Origin: Diogma glabrata
Lineage: Eukaryota > Arthropoda > Insecta > Diptera > Cylindrotomidae
Direction of reading: 5' to 3'
Assembly: GCA_963693315.1 (NCBI GenBank)
Contig: OY856186.1
Span: forward strand, 131,006,451 to 131,070,450
DNA length: 64,000 bases
Shown: one piece after another, positions 30,738 to 42,072 of the stretch
How positions within the stretch are numbered: the stretch's first letter is position 1
Layout of the letters: each line of letters opens with the position of its first letter
The notes under the pieces: model-generated
What the model was told of the DNA's origin: nothing
Database searches by the model: none
The model's input: only the letters and a program-made list of their open reading frames with translations
Position numbers and translations under genes: made by a program

Positions 30738-31230
30738 TAAATATTGAAACAGCGTAAATGCATGTACGATATTTCAATTCCTACAGAATAATAACTTGGG
30801 TAAAATCAGTGTCGTATACTTTACATACATTACGATCGCCACACGAAATGGTAAATCTAAAATATTGTATAAGCATCATTCATTACTACATGATATGCCG
30901 GTTCATATAAATAAAAAATTGTAAAAATTTTATGCGTTAGTTCAATAATAATTAGTTTTAGACTTAATCGTACTTCTATGCAAAATGAAATAACGTATAT
31001 GAAATATGAAATAACGTATAAGGTACCTGATTGACTTTTCACCTCTTTTTAGGTAGAAAAGCCAGCAGGTACTAATGTGAAATTTTAATATGCTGTGGGG
31101 AAATTAGTCAAGATTAATTGGTAGAAATTTTTTTTCCAATATCTTTATTCATTCAATTGTGCTGCCGAGTTTACGAAAATCAGAAAATCGAAAAATCTTT
31201 AAACCCAATTATCTCGAAACTACACTTTTG
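30738..31230. other. Intergenic, no gene seen
   Basis: AT-rich. ACGTATATGAAATATGAAATA recurs locally near 30990-31020. No coding frame. Confidence 0.4.
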
Positions 31231-31234
31231 CGAA

Positions 31235-31510
<276 letters not shown>

Positions 31511-31689
31511 AAAATCATTGCTGAGATGTAATGAATAAGTCATTTCATCGAAAAATCAGCCAAACGAAAAAGGGCATACAAATAAAAATATTGTGAGTTG
31601 AAAAAAACCAAAGTATTGATTTCATGACCCAAAAGTGAAATTCTTACCCCCACTTTTTTCTAGAAAACCGCTGGAGAGATTTCAAAAAT

Positions 31690-31860
31690 TTTTTTTTTAT
31701 ATGAAAAATATATACAGGTTATTATATATAAAAAATATATAAAAATGGGTATATATAAAATATATAGATGGGTAAATATAAAACGGGTATATATAACGGG
31801 TATATATGAAAACGGGTATATATAAAACGGGTATATATAAAAATATATGCAGGTATACTA
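31690..31860 (+). repeat. Minisatellite of GGGTATATATAAAA units
   Basis: Eight or so variants of (AAAAC)GGGTATATATA follow each other within 170 bp. Frames across it are low-complexity Tyr/Ile/Phe strings and not genes. Confidence 0.7.
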
Positions 31861-31904
31861 AATTGGCATGTCCGAAAGGACGATGTGTTTGATAACTGTA
31901 CCGG

Positions 31905-32365
31905 AAGTGTGTCAAAAATAGCAAATTTTCATATTTTTGGCTTAAAAAACGTTTATTTTCAGTGATAATGAGTAGTAAATTTAAATCTGGAGAAATCTGG
32001 ATGATTTACATCCATGCGTAAGACCAAGACCTTGATTATTGTTTTAGAAGTAAGTCAAAAAAAATCTTTAAGTGTGTAAGATTGATTTCCATATATTTTG
32101 TTTCCCAATTTTTTGGAGTTTCTCCATTATGGGAGAAACATTACTTCGCTTTTCGACTAGAAATATATAAAACATAAAAGAAATTATTTGGATGATATGA
32201 AATGTTCTTAAATATTAACACACATGAGGTGTGTCAAAAAAATCGTCAAGTCTTTAAAAACAAGAAAACTTACATTGTTTTTGTTTAAAAAATGTTCATT
32301 TTAAAAGAAAATGAGTAGTAACATGGAATGTGGAGAAATCTTGATGTTAGATTATTGCATTATAT
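31905..32365 (+). repeat. Diverged two-copy direct repeat (~320-bp period)
   Basis: GTGTGTCAAAAA ... AATGAGTAGTAA ... TGGAGAAATCTGGATG at 31908-32003 matches GTGTGTCAAAAA ... AATGAGTAGTAACA ... TGGAGAAATCTTGATG at 32231-32345. The repeat appears continuous with the tandem family at 32560-33300. Confidence 0.55.
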
Positions 32366-32559
32366 GTTTGTCAAAAAATTATTGTCAAGTTTGTCAAACT
32401 TAAAATTAATTATTTGTATGGCATGAAATTTTATTATTACTTCATCACAATTTTAAATTGTGTGAAGTTTTGCAATCTATTGAGAAAAAAATCTTACATA
32501 CCCGAAATTTTGTTTTTTCTTTTGTTTTGGACCATCTTAATAGCCAATAAAAATTTTGG

Positions 32560-33300
32560 TGTACGCTGTGTGTGGGTGGGTGTGTGGGTGGGTGACCTTT
32601 CTGCATAGGATCTTGATGAAACTTTGGCAAACGATACAGGTACACTTGAAAAAAGTAGATCTGGATTCATTTCAAATTTGGACAAAATGGCGGGGAGTCT
32701 CCCAAACGCCTGTAAGTTTAAATCTTGAATAACTTCTAACCCAGCTTATGATCTTATGGAAACTTGGTATATAAGGTTTTAGTACTGTTTTCAATATATC
32801 TGCATACCAACTTCTGGTTTGTCACTTCTGGTTAAAAGTTTTTTTTTCAGGTGTTTAGCCCTACTGTGGTCTACAATTACCGATCGATTGTCATGAAACG
32901 TTGGTAGAAGCTTTCAAACAACATGAGAAAAATATTATTAGCTTTTGGAATACATTGTATAAAGGGTGGAGGGGTCCAACATACAACAGGTGGTTTTTTC
33001 CTCTATGTTTTTTATGTTTATTTAGAGCATACAGCATTTGTTCGTAATTAAATTTTGATGAAACTTTGGAAAAAGATGCAAATATGTATGACAAGGAATG
33101 TCCATGATTGATTTTCGAGCGATAGTGAACAAAGTGGTGGGGGTCCTCTAAGCACCTGTTTTTTTGAAAGCTCAATAACATCTGTACCTGATAGTCGAAT
33201 TGGATGAAACTTGGTCCATAAGCATTTAGTACGGTCATAGAAAAATAAACTATAAGAAGCATAATTGGTAAAAATTTTTAATTTTTACGATGGAAACAAA
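32560..33300 (-). repeat. Dispersed tandem repeat family with ~147-bp period, inverse copy
   Basis: On the plus strand the phrase (G)ATGAAACTTTGG or a variant recurs near 32612, 32757, 32895, 33056 and 33203, spaced roughly 138-161 bp. The part at 33135-33230 is the complement of 1285-1380. Frames on both strands are short and differ between units. It is a non-coding diverged tandem array. Confidence 0.65.
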
Positions 33301-33680
33301 GGTGAAGAGTCTAGCATCAGTTTTCAATGATTGTACAATACCGACGTTTTATACCAGAATTTGATTATTTTGCTCAGAGCCTACATAAGCTTCCAAGAAA
33401 AGATAAAGCATTTGAATAGACCGAAAAGCAAGACGATGCGATTATGGAACTTCAATTAAGATTATGATATGCACCAGTTCTGGTTTATCCTATGCAATCT
33501 TAAATTTATATTAAATACTGAAACCAGCAATGATGGTATAGGAGGAGGCGAAAAGAAATCAATGAAATTGATGGAAAAAGAAAGTAATACCTTATTACTC
33601 GAAGACACTGTCCAAGCGATAAAAGGGATCATTGTGCAACCCACAAAGAATTGCTGACTATAGTGCTATGTGTGAAAAAT
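33301..33680. other. Intergenic, no gene recognised
   Basis: A 60-codon frame at 33469-33657 lacks any feature I can identify. Confidence 0.4.
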
Positions 33681-33684
33681 TTCC

Positions 33685-34620
33685 ACAAACACTTGAAATT
33701 CCATTTGAGTAGTGATCATAGAGCATTGAGTTGTTTATTACAATTTAAATACCCGGCGGGGTAGGGAGCACGATGGATCAAACGCTTACAGGCTTATGAT
33801 TTTGACATTAAACATCGAACTGGAACTGCACATGGAAATGTTAACGAATGCCGAGTAGCATGCAAGCACTGTAACCGGGCTGAAAGCTAGGAAAACATTA
33901 TTGACGTAAGGCTTACGTAAGTGAAATAGGAGAAAAACCTAGACAGTGTCATATTGGTCATAATGGAACAGCCTCTTTAAGTTCTAAGGGTAAAAGAATC
34001 AATGTTAGTAGTTGTCCCAAAAATAAAAATGCCTCAAGTTTTTAAAGAAATGTTATGGAGGAACCAGTGGCGGTCACCTGGGTATTAACAAAACCCTTGA
34101 CAAAGTACGACGTAGATTTTATTGGTCAGGAGCATGTCAATTGGTAGTGGAATGGTGTCGTGGAATAGCTACTGCAAAAGGACCTATACGAATAAGTTAT
34201 GGTAATATGAGGCAGTATAATATGGGAGCGCCATTTGAGAAAATTGCAATGAATATAGCTGGACCATTTCCGGCTACTTATAGCATCAACAAATATGTGC
34301 TAGTCATAATGGATTATTTTAGCAAGTGGCCAGAGGTGTGTGTCCCATACCAATCAGGAATCAAGAACCATAATAACTGAAGCAGCAATAAGCAATTAGA
34401 TTCATACAGATCAAGAAAGGAATTTTGAATCTACTATATTTCAAAAATCTTTCAGATGCTTGGAATCAATAAATCCAGAACAACTGCTTCATATCCCTAT
34501 AGCTGAGTTAAAGAGTTGATTTTCATGTTATCTGTTGATCTATCACATTAAAGGGTAGATTATGGAGAAGCATTACTTTGTTGAAGCATTAGAAATTGCA
34601 GTCCAGCATATGATCACACC
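33685..34620 (+). pseudogene. Gypsy pol fragment (RNase H tail and integrase), decayed
   Basis: Plus-strand pieces match the complete Gypsy element of this window. First come SSDHRALSCLLQFKYPAG, GARWIKRLQAYDFDIKHR and GTAHGN (end of RNase H). Then GGHLGINKTLDKVRRRFYW (integrase zinc domain), then MGAPFEKIAMNIAGPFP and MDYFSKWPEV (first catalytic Asp replaced by Asn in MNIAGP). Next is IHTDQERNFES, frameshifted (second catalytic Asp), and PAYDHT near 34605. Several stops and shifts separate the parts. No LTRs accompany it. It is a related family, not the same as 23066-29357. Confidence 0.75.
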
Positions 34621-34689
34621 GTACATTAAGATCGGTCTGATCGCCGAGATGTAAAATCATTGGGATATGTGAGGTGCAAGATTCCATAT

Positions 34690-34985
34690 TTTTCCATGGC
34701 TTTTTTACATGAGTATAGATAGTGCTACTGTAACTTTTTTGGCTCTTTCTGTGATATTTGATTTCCAGGTGAGTCCACCTAAGTATTCAGCAAGTACATA
34801 GGTATTTTGCTAGTTCTGCAAGTGCAAGATCACTTCCTTCCAGAGCAATGGAGCCAATATCAGGGATCCTCTGCTTCCTGGTAAAAAAAATCACTACTGT
34901 TTTTGCAGGATTATTTTCTAACCCACATTTTTGGCCCATGTCAATTTTATTGCAAAAGTAGTTGGGACTGGCTCGTTTAATGTAC
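34690..34985 (-). pseudogene. Non-LTR reverse transcriptase thumb fragment
   Basis: The minus strand encodes DMGQKCGLENNPAKTVVIFF, then TRKQRIPDI and ALAELAKYL. This corresponds to the region after the YADD box in Jockey/R1-type reverse transcriptases (C...GL..NP.KT..V.FTRK, then VKYLG). A stop and frame changes follow (LRWTHLEIK). Neither end of the element is visible. Confidence 0.65.
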
Positions 34986-34989
34986 TTTG

Positions 34990-36890
34990 ACTAGAATCGC
35001 CACTTGATTATTTTATTCAATGCCAACCCCCCATGTTATTTGTTAAAGAAACCTAAATGGCAAGGTGACGGAGATTTATATCAAGATAAAGATATGAAAG
35101 TCAAAGATGTAAAACAAAATCAAATCAAGCAAAACAAAGATTCAAATTTATTTTAAGCCCTTTGAGTCTATAAAAGCTTAAAAATTCTAAAATGTTCATA
35201 AGAACTACTCTAATATAAGAATCACTCTAATATATGAACACCTCAAACTCATCTTCTTTTCTCCCGCTCTAGTGTGGCCCAAACCACATTTAATATTTAA
35301 GTTTTCGCACTTGAGAAGCTCTAGATTGTTTTCGAAAGCATAGTTCTTAAACAGCAAAAGTTCTTTTCGTTTATCGTTCTCAAGACTGTCATTCTAATTT
35401 TACCAGACTAAAGAAACGTTTTTCGCTAATTTTGAAGTTTTAAATCTCCTTGTGTCTTTAATATATTCAATAGCAACAAAAATAAAATCCGGATACCAAC
35501 TTATAACAGGAAAAATACTAAACTTAACAATAGCATTTCCTTATAGTTTAACGGTAACGAATACAAATTAATCCAAATATAAATATTAATGCTGTTATTT
35601 GCATACTACATGTTATTTGCAAGAGTTATGATAGAACATAGGAGTAATTCTTGTATTCAATAGTCATTAGTGATGTCAACTATTTAGTTAACACACATTT
35701 GGTTATACCCCGGCAGCCTTTTGCACTAAGCCACGAGGCATCAATTTATCAAAACAAATGTTTCTAGCATAATTTGATATACTCATTGCCAAGGCATACC
35801 ATCGCTAGTAAGGAGAGCGCCTTCGATTATCACACATTTGTAATAAGCTCATTAAATAAGACAAAACAGAGAGTTGCTTGAGCGGTCGAACCAATGATTC
35901 ATCGCAAAAATAAAAGACTGTGTAAGCCGCAGTTCTAAATCAGAAACGTAATAAAAACGATTCACTGCATGCCCACGACTAATAATAAGAGGTATGCCAA
36001 CGAATTCAATCAGTTCATTTTACACCCCAAAACATTGGAAAAACGTATAGGAAAATTTCAAAAACAATACACAAATTGCCATCTGATAGCTGAAAGCAAT
36101 CTACGAAAGATTACGTATCAAATCTACGAAAAACTTCAAAGCTCTTATGACAAATAGTCTATCGCCAATTGTTCTGAAAAGAAATTGGGCTGCACCTTCA
36201 TTCTTGCATGTCTGACTAATGAAAGATCAAACATAAAAGGTTTCGAAGTTTTAGAAGAAATTTTTACTTAAATACGGGTTCTGAATAAAGATTTTTTTTC
36301 TTCAATAAAACAACTTATTTCATTTCCATGTAAACAAACACAAAATATAAAATAAAATGAATATTTTAATATTGAACTTCTTCTTATAATTATTAACATA
36401 AAACTCTACAAATTTACTAAATAAATAGATAAACTGGAAATATATACGAAGATATATAACAAATAAGTTATTTATTTGACAACTCAAAAAAGTTTGCTAT
36501 TTAAATTCCTAGTAAACGCCATAGCAACAACCTAGTGCGATGTTTTTTAATACTATCCTCCTAGTTTAGTTCATACTCAAACCAATTTTTTACTATACTA
36601 GCAATTTTGTATTAAACTAGGTAGTAAAGTTTAACTAGTGTTTACTAGTTTTTATACATATCGCCCATTGCATTCTTTCTGTCTTATATGATAGCATAAA
36701 CATGACATGAATAAACATAACATGACAAATCATGTATTAGTGTTTCCTTTGACATGTTTATATAAATATATAAAGGTTTCTAGAATTCATTGATAATTTT
36801 GGTTTGTTTTTGTAAGTTAAAAATGGTCAAAATAATTTTTCAATTTTTGAAGAATTTGGGTTACGCGTTGTTGTTGTTGGCTACATAGAT
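34990..36890. other. Intergenic, no gene recognised
   Basis: A 62-codon frame at 35969-36157 is the best candidate in this stretch, but I see no domain, no flanking exon signals and no relatives in the window. The block 36530-36680 is rich in CTAGTTTA and AAACTAG words in both orientations. Confidence 0.4.
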
Positions 36891-36899
36891 TGATATTTG

Positions 36900-36940
36900 A
36901 TTTATTATTATTTATTATTATTATTATTTATTTTATCTTT
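36900..36940. repeat. (TTA)n microsatellite
   Basis: Interrupted TTATTATTT repeats, about 40 bp. Confidence 0.8.
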
Positions 36941-37290
36941 CAAAATGCACCTTAACCATATGTTTAGGTTGTTGACTTTAGTCAATTTTTTTTGGTCAGA
37001 AATTGATTTAATTTGTTTTGGTTGTGTAGGATAAAAATATTTTTAAATTTCAAAATCTATGTATTAAAATTTGTATCAATTTAATGTTTTAAATTTGAAT
37101 ACATGAGTTCTAAAAGAATAGATTATGAAATTTAAAAATATTATTTTCCAATAATTTGTCTTATGATAACTTTAAACAAATTGGGTTTAAAGTAGTTATG
37201 CGGTTATTTGTTCTAAAAACTTTTTTACTTTATATGGCTCAAAAATACATTAACCTTAAAATTAATGTTTAATCATATCAAAGCGATACA

Positions 37291-37472
37291 GCAGCCAAAT
37301 TCTGTAATTGTGAAGCGGTGAAGTGATAAGTTTTTTAATGAAAAGAAACGAAGAAATTTTTATCAGTTCACCGCTTCACAATTACAGAATTTGGCTGCAG
37401 TACAGTAGATCGTTGTTTGTGATATAATTATAACACCTGCAGCCAAATTCTGTGACTGTGAAGTGGTGAAGT
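37291..37472. repeat. Perfect hairpin plus a third direct copy of its arm
   Basis: A 32-bp arm beginning GCAGCCAAATTCTGTAATTG (37291-37322) is exactly complementary to 37367-37398, around a 44-bp A-rich loop. The arm occurs again at 37439-37472 with two differences (TGACTGTGAAGTGG). This looks like the termini of a small foldback element or MITE, possibly two copies end to end. Confidence 0.7.
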
Positions 37473-37707
37473 GTTAAAAATTTCTTTATTTCGATTTTAT
37501 CACCAAATTTTTATCATTTTAACATTTTTTGCGATTCTATATGCAATTTATGGGCGATGTATGTGTTAAAAAGTCTTATAGTAAGTAGGCCACTCACTAA
37601 ATATCAAACGTCAATGCATAAAATTTTCATTGATTGTTTTAATTAATATAATTATTATGAAAAATCCTTTATTTATTATTTTCAAAATATAGTTATTTGT
37701 TTAACTA

Positions 37708-38065
37708 GGCAGCAAAGTAGTAGATTGACTGCCGCGGCTGATAGTTCATAGCCGAGCGCAGCGAGGCTAGGAATTCAGCCAAGGCAGTCAATCTACCTTG
37801 CTGCCGAGTTGAACATATAATTTTTTCTCCGATTAATTACAATGATATGTAATTTAATAATTATTACTTTAAAAATAAAGCAAAATTTTTAAAAATGAAA
37901 AAAAAAATCGCAATTGTTGGAAGATTTAGTTGTTATGGAAATGTAATAATAATTATAGTTTGACAAATTAAAAAATTTCTGCCAGATTCGTGGAAAAATA
38001 TCTGTTTACTTCTATGAAGTATAATTATTTTGCTGCCTAGGCAGCAAAGTACTTGTTTTGCTGCC
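37708..38065. repeat. Inverted repeat cluster built on GGCAGCAAAGTA
   Basis: GGCAGCAAAGTAGTAGATTG (37708) faces CAATCTACCTTGCTGCC (37789-37805), a near-perfect inverted pair around a GC-rich loop. Variants recur at 38038 (GGCAGCAAAGTACTTG) and 38058 (TTTGCTGCC). TTTTTTCTCCGATTAAT at 37823 faces CGGAGAAAAAATTATT at 38131. It is probably a MITE with subterminal repeats; no coding capacity. Confidence 0.5.
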
Positions 38066-38392
38066 AAGGCAGGAAAAGTGCCACTTTGCTCACTGAAATA
38101 AGTCTGCAAAATTTATATTTGCTGTCTATCGGAGAAAAAATTATTTTTTGTGAACAAAATATAATTGTTGAGCGAAATTAATTTTTAATTGGATTAAATG
38201 AAAGATTTGTTCAATTAATTCATGCCGTCAGTTATGCAAAGACATATTTATGAGAAATGCTGAAATAAACGAGATGTCAAGTATATTGCTATTTTTTGCA
38301 GATAAGACTTATTTTGACTCTAGTGGGGTTATAATTAAGGTTCTAATCTAACAACAGGAATTTGTTCCTCTATTGTTCAAGAAATATAGATT

Positions 38393-38432
38393 TAATGAGA
38401 TATTATAGAAAGAATTCTATAATATCTCATTA
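38393..38432. repeat. Perfect 18-bp-arm hairpin
   Basis: TAATGAGATATTATAGAA, a 4-nt AGAA loop, then its exact complement. It is followed by no T-run and does not look like a terminator. Confidence 0.8.
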
Positions 38433-38810
38433 GAAGTATGTTATATTACCGTTCTGGATAAAAAGTAATATTTGGTAAATTTCCATCACGACTACGATAG
38501 CAGACGTCGATCTTTTTAACAATATTCTGAACACACTTCTGCATAATTGTTGAGATAGAGACAGATGACGTCTTCAATGGTATTGGGCTCTTGCATTATT
38601 TGTAATTGACAGTTTCATTTTCAAAAAACATGAAGTTCAAGAAAACAATACATAAACCTACGACAAACATGAGCGTTTTGATACATGAAATGTAAATCTA
38701 ATTGACTGTATATACGTATATACATATAGATATATTAATTCCGAACTACGGTCTAAAACACATAAATACCAATCATTTTGAATAACACAATTTAAACATC
38801 AATTTAACTA
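38433..38810. other. Intergenic, no gene seen
   Basis: No coding frame or structure noted. Confidence 0.4.
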
Positions 38811-38985
38811 AATTGTAGTTATTATAATTGTAGTTATAATTGTTATAATTGTAGTAATAATATAAGTAATAATATAATTGTTATAATTGTAGTTAAAGTT
38901 ATAATTGTTAAAGTTATAATTGTAGTAGTAATATAGTAATAATATAATTGTTATAATTGTAGTTATATTTTTTAAATTGTAGTAA
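38811..38985 (+). repeat. Minisatellite of TATAATTGTAGTTA units
   Basis: TATAATTGTAGTTA, TATAATTGTTA and GTAGTAATAATA units alternate over about 175 bp and run directly into copy D. The Asn/Tyr/Ile frame on the minus strand is a by-product of the repeat. Confidence 0.8.
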
Positions 38986-40087
38986 TGGATTGTTGCAAGC
39001 TTTTTTGTTGAAGCCAACAAGTCAAAAACCTCTAACTGCAGAGGTTTATATTTATAAGAAACGGATTAAAATATTTCCACAAATTCTAAATTTATGTAGT
39101 TTTTAAAAATATTAGTATCCAAACGGCCGTTATAACGAATTAAAAATACGAATTTTTTTTCTAGTATAAAGCCTCTAGTTATTTAACCATGTGTCAGATT
39201 TTTTTGATTTACGAACTTATCCAAGATATTAATAAAACACACATGTTTACGGAAGGTTTTTTGATCTGGCTCTACAAATGCGACTGTGAGAGTGCCGGTT
39301 GATTCAAACGCATTTTGTGTTTTACAAGCTTTTTTGTTGGAGCCGCTCACTCAGAAACCTCCAACTGCAGAGGTCTTTTTTTTTAAAGAAACTGGTTAAA
39401 AAGGTTTCAAAAATTCTAAATTTATGAAGTTTTTAAAAAATATTAAAATCTAAACGGCCGTTATAATGGATCTAAAAAACAGAGTTTTTTTCTAGTATAA
39501 AGAAAAGCTAGAAACTAGCCTCTAGTTTCTTAACCCTGTGTCGGATTTGGCTGATTTACGAACTTATCCAAGATATTAATAAAACGCACGTTTTTAGAAA
39601 AGGTTTTTTGATCTTGCCTTACAAATGCGACCATGAGAGTGCCAGTTGTTTGAAAAAAAAAATTTTTTTTTGCAAACTTTTTTGTTGGAGCCACTCACTC
39701 AAGAACCTCTTACTACAGAGATCTATTTTTAAAACAAATTGATAAAAAGGATTCCAAAGATTCCAAATTTGTTAAATTTTTTAAAATATTAGTCTCCAAA
39801 CGGCCGTTATAACGGTTTTAAAAAATCAATTTTTTTTAGAAAAAAGGCTCTAGTTCCTTAACCACGTGTCGGATTTTGTTGATTCACGAACTCGTCTGAG
39901 ATATTAATAGAACATACATGTACAGAAAAATTTTTTGATCTACCTCAACAAATGCGACCGTGAGAGTGCCGATCGTTTTTATATATATATATACATATAA
40001 ATTTTTTTTTTTGTTTTTTCGTCTCCGCTTATCATATATAGTCGTTTGGCACAAAAATGTTTCCGAAATTCCGAGATGAAGCCCATT
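38986..40087 (+). mobile_element. Helentron-like non-autonomous element, copy D (5'-truncated)
   Basis: Three monomers start near 38995, 39321 and 39666. Their AACGGCCGTTATAA markers lie at 39121, 39452 and 39797 (spacing 331 and 345 bp). They end at the ATGCGACCGTGAGAGTGCCG marker and run into a very short TA tract (39979-39996). The common right module follows (39998-40087), cut off before its terminal hairpin. The left module is absent and the copy starts within the minisatellite. Monomer 2 preserves the site where copy B has its 1.56-kb insertion. Confidence 0.6.
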
Positions 40088-40099
40088 CTAATTATAAAA

Positions 40100-40480
40100 A
40101 CATTAAAGAAAGCTGGAGTATCCCAACAGACATAAATTCTGTTGTACGAATAGAAAAAGTAAAAAAATGTTTAGCGGAAGTGACAAACTGGAAGTTAAAA
40201 TGCAGAACTGTTACAAATTATACTTTTAGTATATAAATCAAGTTTGATCAACGTTTCAAATAAACAGGTTCTCCGGAGGCACTCCATCAACTATCCCAAA
40301 ATCGTCTAAAATCTAATAATTTCTTTGTTTTTAAATCTCCATCTTTTGTCAAAATGTCATCAAAATTGATTAATGAACGAAGTCTGTATGCTTCCAACAA
40401 ACTTTTAAACTAAAGTGTGAAATGTCAGCAGTTGTATGGTGGAACACCGCCATACAACTGCTGACATTTCACACAAAAAA
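40100..40480 (+). repeat. Dispersed tandem repeat family, copy 3, with perfect hairpin
   Basis: It matches 1155-1640 (TAAATTCTGTTGTACGA, TTAATGAACGAAGTCTGTAT, TGTCAGCAGTTGTATGGT). At 40415-40474 the unit end is inverted on itself: a 27-bp arm starting GTGTGAAATGTCAGCAGTTG faces its complement, which ends CATTTCACAC, with a 6-nt loop. Confidence 0.65.
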
Positions 40481-40853
40481 TTATAATACAAATTTTTTTT
40501 TCCGAACTGACAAACCGGAAGTTGGTACGCTGAAATATTGGAAACAAGGCTAAAAACTTATATTTTCAAGTGAATCTGGATCAAATACAAAAGTTCCTTT
40601 AAGATGCTTTGTGTTTTTGTTTAATTACAAATATTTAACTTTCCGTAAAAATAATTAGTGGCCAATTTAAATCAAACTTCCTTCGAATCTAAATTCATCT
40701 ACTACAATATTAAATTTTCTGAAGTTCGGGTGCTGTCCTTCATTATCGACTATCTGGATGTGGTCTAGAAAGAATTTTGCATGTTATTTGCATGTTCTTC
40801 AAATATGCAACCATACAACCCGAGAAGAAATTTGTCAGGGCTCATATATGGTC

Positions 40854-42072
40854 TATAACGTCCACCTTTGCCACAACGCTATAAATAATTAAAGAAGGTG
40901 TGGGACGGGCCTTTATCAACCTGGTTCTTACCTGGTTACAATTTTCTTTTAATACTTTCAATTTTTTTACCTAAACACAAAAACAATTAAACTTCACTGG
41001 ACATAACATAACTCTTTAAATTTCTTTTACGTTATAAATTTTATAAACAAACTCTTTATTGAAAAAACCGTAGTTGTAATCGAAGTGACACAAACAAAAA
41101 TTGAATAAATTAAATAAATTAGATAAATTAGTGAATTAGACAAAATAAATATATATAAATTAATAAATACGTTCTTTGCTTTTTTTCAATTTCCCAATTC
41201 GTTGTTATTGTGTTGATTTCCATAGTCCTTTCATGTTGTTTATAACCAATACAATAAATGTTTTTTTGAATTTCCAAAATTCAACGACTTTCAAAGGTGT
41301 TGCTCGTTCAGCAGATCCAAAACTAATAGGCTGATCGACAATTTTTCCTTCTCATATATTGGAAAAAATACAAGATGACCTCGTCCAATTTTCTCCAGTT
41401 TTTTTATATTTAATTTGGACTATCAGTTGGCTGCATTTTTTACTCATTTTCAAAATCTCCAAACTTTATAATTGTAATCCTGCTGCAGTTTGATACACTG
41501 TGTACCATGTTAACGCCGGTCGATATAATTATAATTTTCAAATTAGATCTTTTCCAACTTTATGTTGTCAACGAATACCTGAATGTTTGAATACTACACC
41601 GCAACGTATCATATAATATAACCTTCTCAGGAACGCATAATAATGTAATATTCTCAGGAACTTGCAATTTTCAATCAATGCTTGCTTGAATTTTCTTGAT
41701 TTGTTTTGTTTGTTTGTTGTTTTCATTTGTTTAACGTAGAGTGATTATAATTATACTTATTACTAATAATTCAATTCAATAGATGGAATATTTATGGAAC
41801 AGTGTGTTTTTTTTTTAAATATAATAAAATTGTTTGTTTCAATGATAAGTTTTTTTTGTATATAAATATAATTTAATTTTAATATTTTTTTAAACTTAAT
41901 TCGAAACAGGTATGTTAATTAAACATTTTAACAAAAGGAAAACAAAAGAAATTAGCTTAACATTTTAAAATAATCAAAAGATTTAAAGCTCAGAACAAGA
42001 ATACAGAAAAAATAGTTTATAAAAATAGTGAGTTTACATGACAAATAGTCTTACAAAAGTTTGCACGTTACA
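40854..42072 (-). repeat. 3' LTR of the gag-only element
   Basis: 1219 bp. It begins TATAACG rather than TG; its end GTTACA is conventional. The sister LTR shares the TA start, so the change predates insertion. It lies downstream of gag on the minus strand. Confidence 0.9.

Noticed and set aside
32545..32600. GTGTGGGTGGG-rich tract as a possible G-quadruplex
   Set aside because: The G-runs are three bases long and too few outside this short tract; it is part of the diverged tandem repeat.
35969..36157. 62-codon frame as a host gene exon
   Set aside because: No splice signals or neighbouring exons, no recognised domain, typical length for chance in this sequence.
38393..38432. Hairpin as a transcription terminator
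   Set aside because: No adjacent gene and no T-run; the genome is eukaryotic, where such terminators are not expected.
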